Assembly: GCA_029880425.1 (NCBI GenBank) | Contig: JAOUOK010000038.1 | Location: 1 to 9,301 of the forward strand | Source: Gammaproteobacteria bacterium | GTDB lineage: Bacteria; Pseudomonadota; Gammaproteobacteria; UBA6429; Thiohalophilaceae | Reading direction: 5' to 3' | DNA: 9,301 nt | Shown: piece by piece, positions 7,063 through 9,301 of the stretch | Position numbering within the stretch: position 1 is the first letter of the stretch | Layout of the letters: each line of letters starts with the position of its first letter | The notes under the pieces: generated by a model | Databases searched by the model: none | Told to the model about the DNA's origin: nothing | Seen by the model: the letters and a program-made list of their open reading frames with translations, nothing else | Program-made: the position numbers and the translations under genes

Positions 7063-7518
7063 ATGAATTTAAAAATACCCCCCCTTGCCTTAACCTGTAT
7101 TTTTATACTTATCATGTCAGTCTTGTCCTGGCAGTTACCGCAATTCACCCTTAGCATTCCCGGCAGTAATGTAATTGCTTTTGTTATTGCAACCATAGGG
7201 GCTTTAATTTGTATTATGGGTGTGGCTTCATTTCATAGCGCTAAAACCACGGTTAACCCGACAAAACCTCAGCAGGCTTCATCGTTAGTTATTAGTGGCA
7301 TCTACCGTATTTCTCGCAACCCCATGTATCTTGGATTTTTATTATTGATCATTGCCTGGGGCTCTTTCCTGACGCATTTATTATCGTTACTATTTTTCCC
7401 TGTCCTGTTTGTCTTCTACATGAATAGATTTCAAATTCCTGATGAAGAAAAAGCCCTTGCGGAAAAGTTTGGCCAGGATTTTATATCATATAAAAATATG
7501 GTCAGACGCTGGTTATAG
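7063..7518 (+). CDS. ICMT/PEMT-like membrane methyltransferase family protein
   Basis: Complete 151-residue integral membrane protein with about four hydrophobic segments (roughly 8-23, 36-56, 89-103 and 105-120). The C-terminal half has the family motif SGIYRISRNPMYLG (78-91) and the tail DEEKALAEKFGQDFISYKNMVRRW (127-150). Both are characteristic of the isoprenylcysteine carboxyl methyltransferase / phospholipid N-methyltransferase fold, which uses S-adenosylmethionine at the membrane face. In bacteria the substrate of these small members is usually unknown, as they lack CaaX-prenylated proteins. The start has AAGGAA about 6-7 nt upstream. The gene follows the kinase by 116 nt and precedes the next gene by 80 nt, so it may be its own unit. 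Fold assignment is confident; activity is inference. Confidence 0.85.
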   Translation: MNLKIPPLALTCIFILIMSVLSWQLPQFTLSIPGSNVIAFVIATIGALICIMGVASFHSAKTTVNPTKPQQASSLVISGIYRISRNPMYLGFLLLIIAWGSFLTHLLSLLFFPVLFVFYMNRFQIPDEEKALAEKFGQDFISYKNMVRRWL

Positions 7519-7571
7519 TCATTATTATTACTATCCAGGTTTGCCTGATTATACCAGGAAGATTTAATATA

Positions 7572-7592
7572 TAAGACGTTATCTTACGAGGT
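7572..7592 (+). promoter_or_regulatory. Small hairpin next to Shine-Dalgarno for the 7599 gene
   Basis: TAAGA (7572-7576) and TCTTA (7582-7586) form a five-bp stem just before GAGGT (7588-7592), a good Shine-Dalgarno 6 nt before the GTG at 7599. The Shine-Dalgarno decides this non-ATG start. The stem is weak and its role uncertain. Confidence 0.35.
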
Positions 7593-7598
7593 ACTTTC

Positions 7599-7973
7599 GT
7601 GTTTACTACAATTCTTAAAATTCTCGGGTTTCTTATTTTAGCGCTTATCATCATTGCGACTATAGGCGTTATATGGCTGGATAAAAGCGGTGATGCCTGC
7701 TGGAACCAGGAAGCTGAAGATGCAATTAATAAGTACCGCTCACTCACAAGCCGTGCTGATATATTACGACTTGCTGCCGTAGAAAAAGATCCGGCAACAA
7801 ACCCTGTTAAAGTGATTGAAAAAGATCCTAATGGCTGTAGCTTAGGAGGAAACGGGCAAACGATTATTAAATTCTATTTTAATAACGATAATAAACTGGT
7901 GAGACTGGAAGTATACCGTCATTATATTGGCAGCGATCAACAAATGCTGCTGATTCAAAAAGCAAACTACTAA
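7599..7973 (+). CDS. Uncharacterised membrane-anchored small protein
   Basis: 124-residue protein that I do not recognise. It starts at GTG (7599), supported by GAGGT at 6-nt spacing; no in-frame ATG would keep the hydrophobic segment. One membrane helix spans about residues 8-27 (LGFLILALIIIATIGVIW), with Lys7 before it and acidic residues after. The rest, about 97 residues, is soluble, probably on the periplasmic side, with Cys34 and Cys80 as a possible disulfide pair. Its end (IIKFYFNNDNKLVRLEVYRHYIG) reads like alternating beta strands, similar in feel to small lipoprotein-like or SmpA-type domains, but there is no lipobox. The DUF1877 gene begins 13 nt after its stop, which suggests one transcript. 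The reading frame is credible from start signal, composition and spacing; the function is unknown. Confidence 0.75.
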   Translation: MFTTILKILGFLILALIIIATIGVIWLDKSGDACWNQEAEDAINKYRSLTSRADILRLAAVEKDPATNPVKVIEKDPNGCSLGGNGQTIIKFYFNNDNKLVRLEVYRHYIGSDQQMLLIQKANY

Positions 7974-7986
7974 GCGGGAATTAGAC

Positions 7987-8589
7987 ATGGGCATGTGTTT
8001 AGCGCTACATAGCGTTTCAGATAAAAATATCGCGAATATTCTTGCGTCACCGGCCTTAATCTGGCGCCTACTGGCAGCTGAAGATCCTGAAATTTATATT
8101 GAAACGGTAAAAGAAAACTCGGCTGGTTTTTTTGCCAGATTATTTGGCAAAAAAAATACTGACACAGAAATTGTTGTGCCTGATTTAGATTTTGTTGAGG
8201 GTGAAAATATTGATGATGATCTTGATAAATCCTGGCATGGCATTCATTACTGCCTGAATAAAACAGAATACGAGGCTGAGCCTCCCATGGATTTTATTAC
8301 CCTCGGTGGAGAAACTGTCGGTGATATTGAAGTGGGTTATGGCCCTGCACGCTTACTAAACAGTGAAACGGTCAGGGAAATTCATCAGCGCCTCTTAAAA
8401 ATAACAACCGAACAACTTCATCAAAATTATGATCCGGATGAAATGAATAAGCTGGATATCTATCCAAATATCTGGGTAAGAGATGACGAAGAAGGGTTCG
8501 AGTATATTGAAGATTACTTTGAAAACTTAAAAACATTTACCGCTAACTGCGTAAAGCATAAACTTGGTATGGCTGTTTACTTAAGCTAA
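7987..8589 (+). CDS. DUF1877 (YfbM-like) protein
   Basis: Complete 200-residue cytosolic protein of the YfbM/DUF1877 family. Matching features are the start MGMCLALHSVSDKNI (E. coli YfbM starts MGMIGYF), the central DKSWHGIHYCL, the segment YGPARLLNSETVREIHQRL, and the distinctive KLDIYPNIWVRDDEEGFEYIEDYFENLK near the end. The family is widespread, often near toxin-immunity or conjugation genes, but no enzymatic activity is established. It is about 30 residues longer than E. coli YfbM, mainly from an acidic linker at about 55-78 (TDTEIVVPDLDFVEGENIDDDLD). A GCGGGA Shine-Dalgarno (7974-7979) at 7-nt spacing supports the ATG at 7987 over the one two codons later. It is probably co-transcribed with the membrane protein gene upstream. 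No toxin gene is next to it. Confidence 0.87.
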   Translation: MGMCLALHSVSDKNIANILASPALIWRLLAAEDPEIYIETVKENSAGFFARLFGKKNTDTEIVVPDLDFVEGENIDDDLDKSWHGIHYCLNKTEYEAEPPMDFITLGGETVGDIEVGYGPARLLNSETVREIHQRLLKITTEQLHQNYDPDEMNKLDIYPNIWVRDDEEGFEYIEDYFENLKTFTANCVKHKLGMAVYLS

Positions 8590-8601
8590 TTGTTAGCTTA
8601 A
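8581..8601. repeat. Perfect 9-bp inverted repeat at the DUF1877 stop
   Basis: TTAAGCTAA (8581-8589) and TTAGCTTAA (8593-8601) are perfect complements around a TTG loop, with the stop codon in the left arm. The stem has only two G-C pairs and is followed by A-rich, not T-rich, sequence, so it is at best an atypical transcript end. Its placement suggests a role in 3'-end formation. Confidence 0.4.
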
Positions 8602-8652
8602 TAAAAAATACATACCGGCCCACAAAACCGGGAAAGAATTGGCCTGATTAAA

Positions 8653-8680
8653 AAGACACCCGGGTATATTCAAGTATAAT
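8653..8680 (+). promoter_or_regulatory. Candidate promoter of the cation transporter gene
   Basis: A perfect -10 TATAAT (8675-8680) lies 16 bp after AAGACA (8653-8658), a four-of-six match to the -35 consensus. Between them is the 8-bp palindrome ACCCGGGT (8658-8665), which touches the -35 box and could be an operator half for a metal-responsive regulator. Transcription would start near 8687, leaving a leader of about 70 nt. This is motif matching only. Confidence 0.4.
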
Positions 8681-8755
8681 GGCATTTTTAACTGCTTCTA
8701 AATATCATGAAAATTTCAGCAGGGTTCCTGGTACATACTGATACGGAGAAAATGA

Positions 8756-9301
8756 GTGGGTTCATGCTGTGAAAACAACTGTGCTGTTGACGCATTACAC
8801 AACAAGCAACGAGGTACCTTAGTCAAGGTACTGTGGATTAATGCCATTATGTTTCTTGCTATCGTTGCGGCTGCCATTTATGGGAAATCCACCGCGCTTC
8901 TTTCTGACAGCCTGGATAACCTGGGTGATGCCCTGACTTACGGACTGAGTTTATACGCGGTTTCTAAAGGTACTTCTACCAAGGCCCGTGTTGCTCTTTT
9001 TAAAGGCAGCCTGATCTTTTTAGCCGCCTGTATTGTTATTGCCCAGGTGGTATATCGTTTAACCTACCCGGTCACCCCGTCTTATGAAATCATGAGTATT
9101 TTCAGTGTCGCCGGACTGGTGGCAAACGGGTTTTGTCTTTACCTGCTCTGGCAACATCGACATGAAGATATCAACATGAGTTCCGTTTTCGAATGTTCGC
9201 GCAATGATATCGCTTCGAACCTGTCGGTTATCCTTGCGGCAATAGGCGTATGGATATTTAACTCGGGTATTCCTGATATTATTATCGCGACCCTGTTAGC
9301 A
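8756..9301 (+). CDS. Cation efflux transporter (CDF-like), N-terminal part, runs off the window
   Basis: The first 182 codons of a membrane transporter, open to the right edge. From the GTG at 8756 the protein reads MGSCCENNCAVDALHNKQ, a cysteine-rich head (Cys4, Cys5, Cys9) common in small cation-efflux proteins. Hydrophobic segments follow, including one at about residues 25-42. The helix-2 metal-site pattern SDSLDNLGDAL has Asp51, Asp54 and Asp58. Helices cover about 85-101, 110-130 and 150-170, and the helix-5 signature ECSRNDIASNLSVI carries a conserved Asp. The cation diffusion facilitator fold exports divalent metals such as zinc or cobalt by proton exchange; the metal cannot be told here. 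GGAG (8745-8748) is 7 nt before this GTG but only 3 nt before the out-of-frame ATG at 8752, favouring the GTG. GC is higher than in the neighbouring genes. Confidence 0.85.
   Translation, partial: MGSCCENNCAVDALHNKQRGTLVKVLWINAIMFLAIVAAAIYGKSTALLSDSLDNLGDALTYGLSLYAVSKGTSTKARVALFKGSLIFLAACIVIAQVVYRLTYPVTPSYEIMSIFSVAGLVANGFCLYLLWQHRHEDINMSSVFECSRNDIASNLSVILAAIGVWIFNSGIPDIIIATLLA

Noticed and set aside
7502..7747. 81-codon minus-strand reading frame opposite the 7599 gene.
   Set aside because: It spans a spacer and the opposite strand of the GTG-start gene, with no start signal or known motif.
8615..8644. CCGG/CCGG and GGCC/GGCC pairings after the DUF1877 gene as a possible terminator.
   Set aside because: Only four-bp arms and no T-run directly after the stem.
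1..9301. CRISPR arrays, tRNA or rRNA genes, insertion sequences and attachment sites.
   Set aside because: No regularly spaced repeats, cloverleaf-like segments, transposase-like frames or terminal repeats were seen on either strand.

Overview
The window looks like ordinary chromosomal DNA from a moderately AT-rich gammaproteobacterium. This rests on the gene families present (a YccU-type CoA-binding protein, a CvfB-type S1 protein, RecQ with a C-terminal helix-turn-helix extension, a GAF/HD-GYP protein, a YfbM/DUF1877 protein) and on the c-type heme proteins. The species cannot be named from the sequence. Two c-type heme-binding proteins, a secreted cytochrome and a heme-type sensor kinase, suggest a respiring organism that monitors periplasmic redox state. 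No phage, transposase, CRISPR array, rRNA or tRNA was recognised.

Layout. At the left, a dRS3-like hairpin lies just beyond the stop of a minus-strand CoA-binding gene (101-523). Divergent from it, across a 91-nt spacer with overlapping -10 motifs, is a CvfB-like RNA-binding gene (615-1466). Then, all on the plus strand: a small secreted monoheme cytochrome c (1550-1969), a GAF plus HD-GYP c-di-GMP phosphodiesterase (2076-3203) and, 13 nt later, recQ (3217-5331). The spacer between cytochrome and HD-GYP gene is rich in nested inverted repeats. After a 154-nt AT-rich spacer with a dyad comes an orphan histidine kinase with a periplasmic Tll0287-like heme domain (5486-6946). Next are a small ICMT/PEMT-like membrane methyltransferase (7063-7518), an unrecognised membrane-anchored 124-residue protein (7599-7973) and a DUF1877 protein (7987-8589); the last two are 13 nt apart and probably co-transcribed. 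The window ends inside a cation-efflux (CDF-like) transporter gene that begins at a GTG (8756) and runs off the right edge.

How the genes relate. The region looks like several short transcription units, not one pathway. A loose signalling theme runs through the middle: a secreted cytochrome, a cytosolic c-di-GMP phosphodiesterase and a heme-containing sensor kinase. No response regulator is present, so the kinase output lies elsewhere. Base composition is uneven: hand-counted 60-nt samples gave about 27-33% GC in the kinase gene, 43-48% in recQ and about 53% in the transporter.

I did not find convincing evidence of a wholly new system. The points most worth checking are the unusual transporter start with an overlapping upstream reading frame, the structured spacer before the HD-GYP gene, the orphan heme kinase, and the unknown membrane protein paired with DUF1877.
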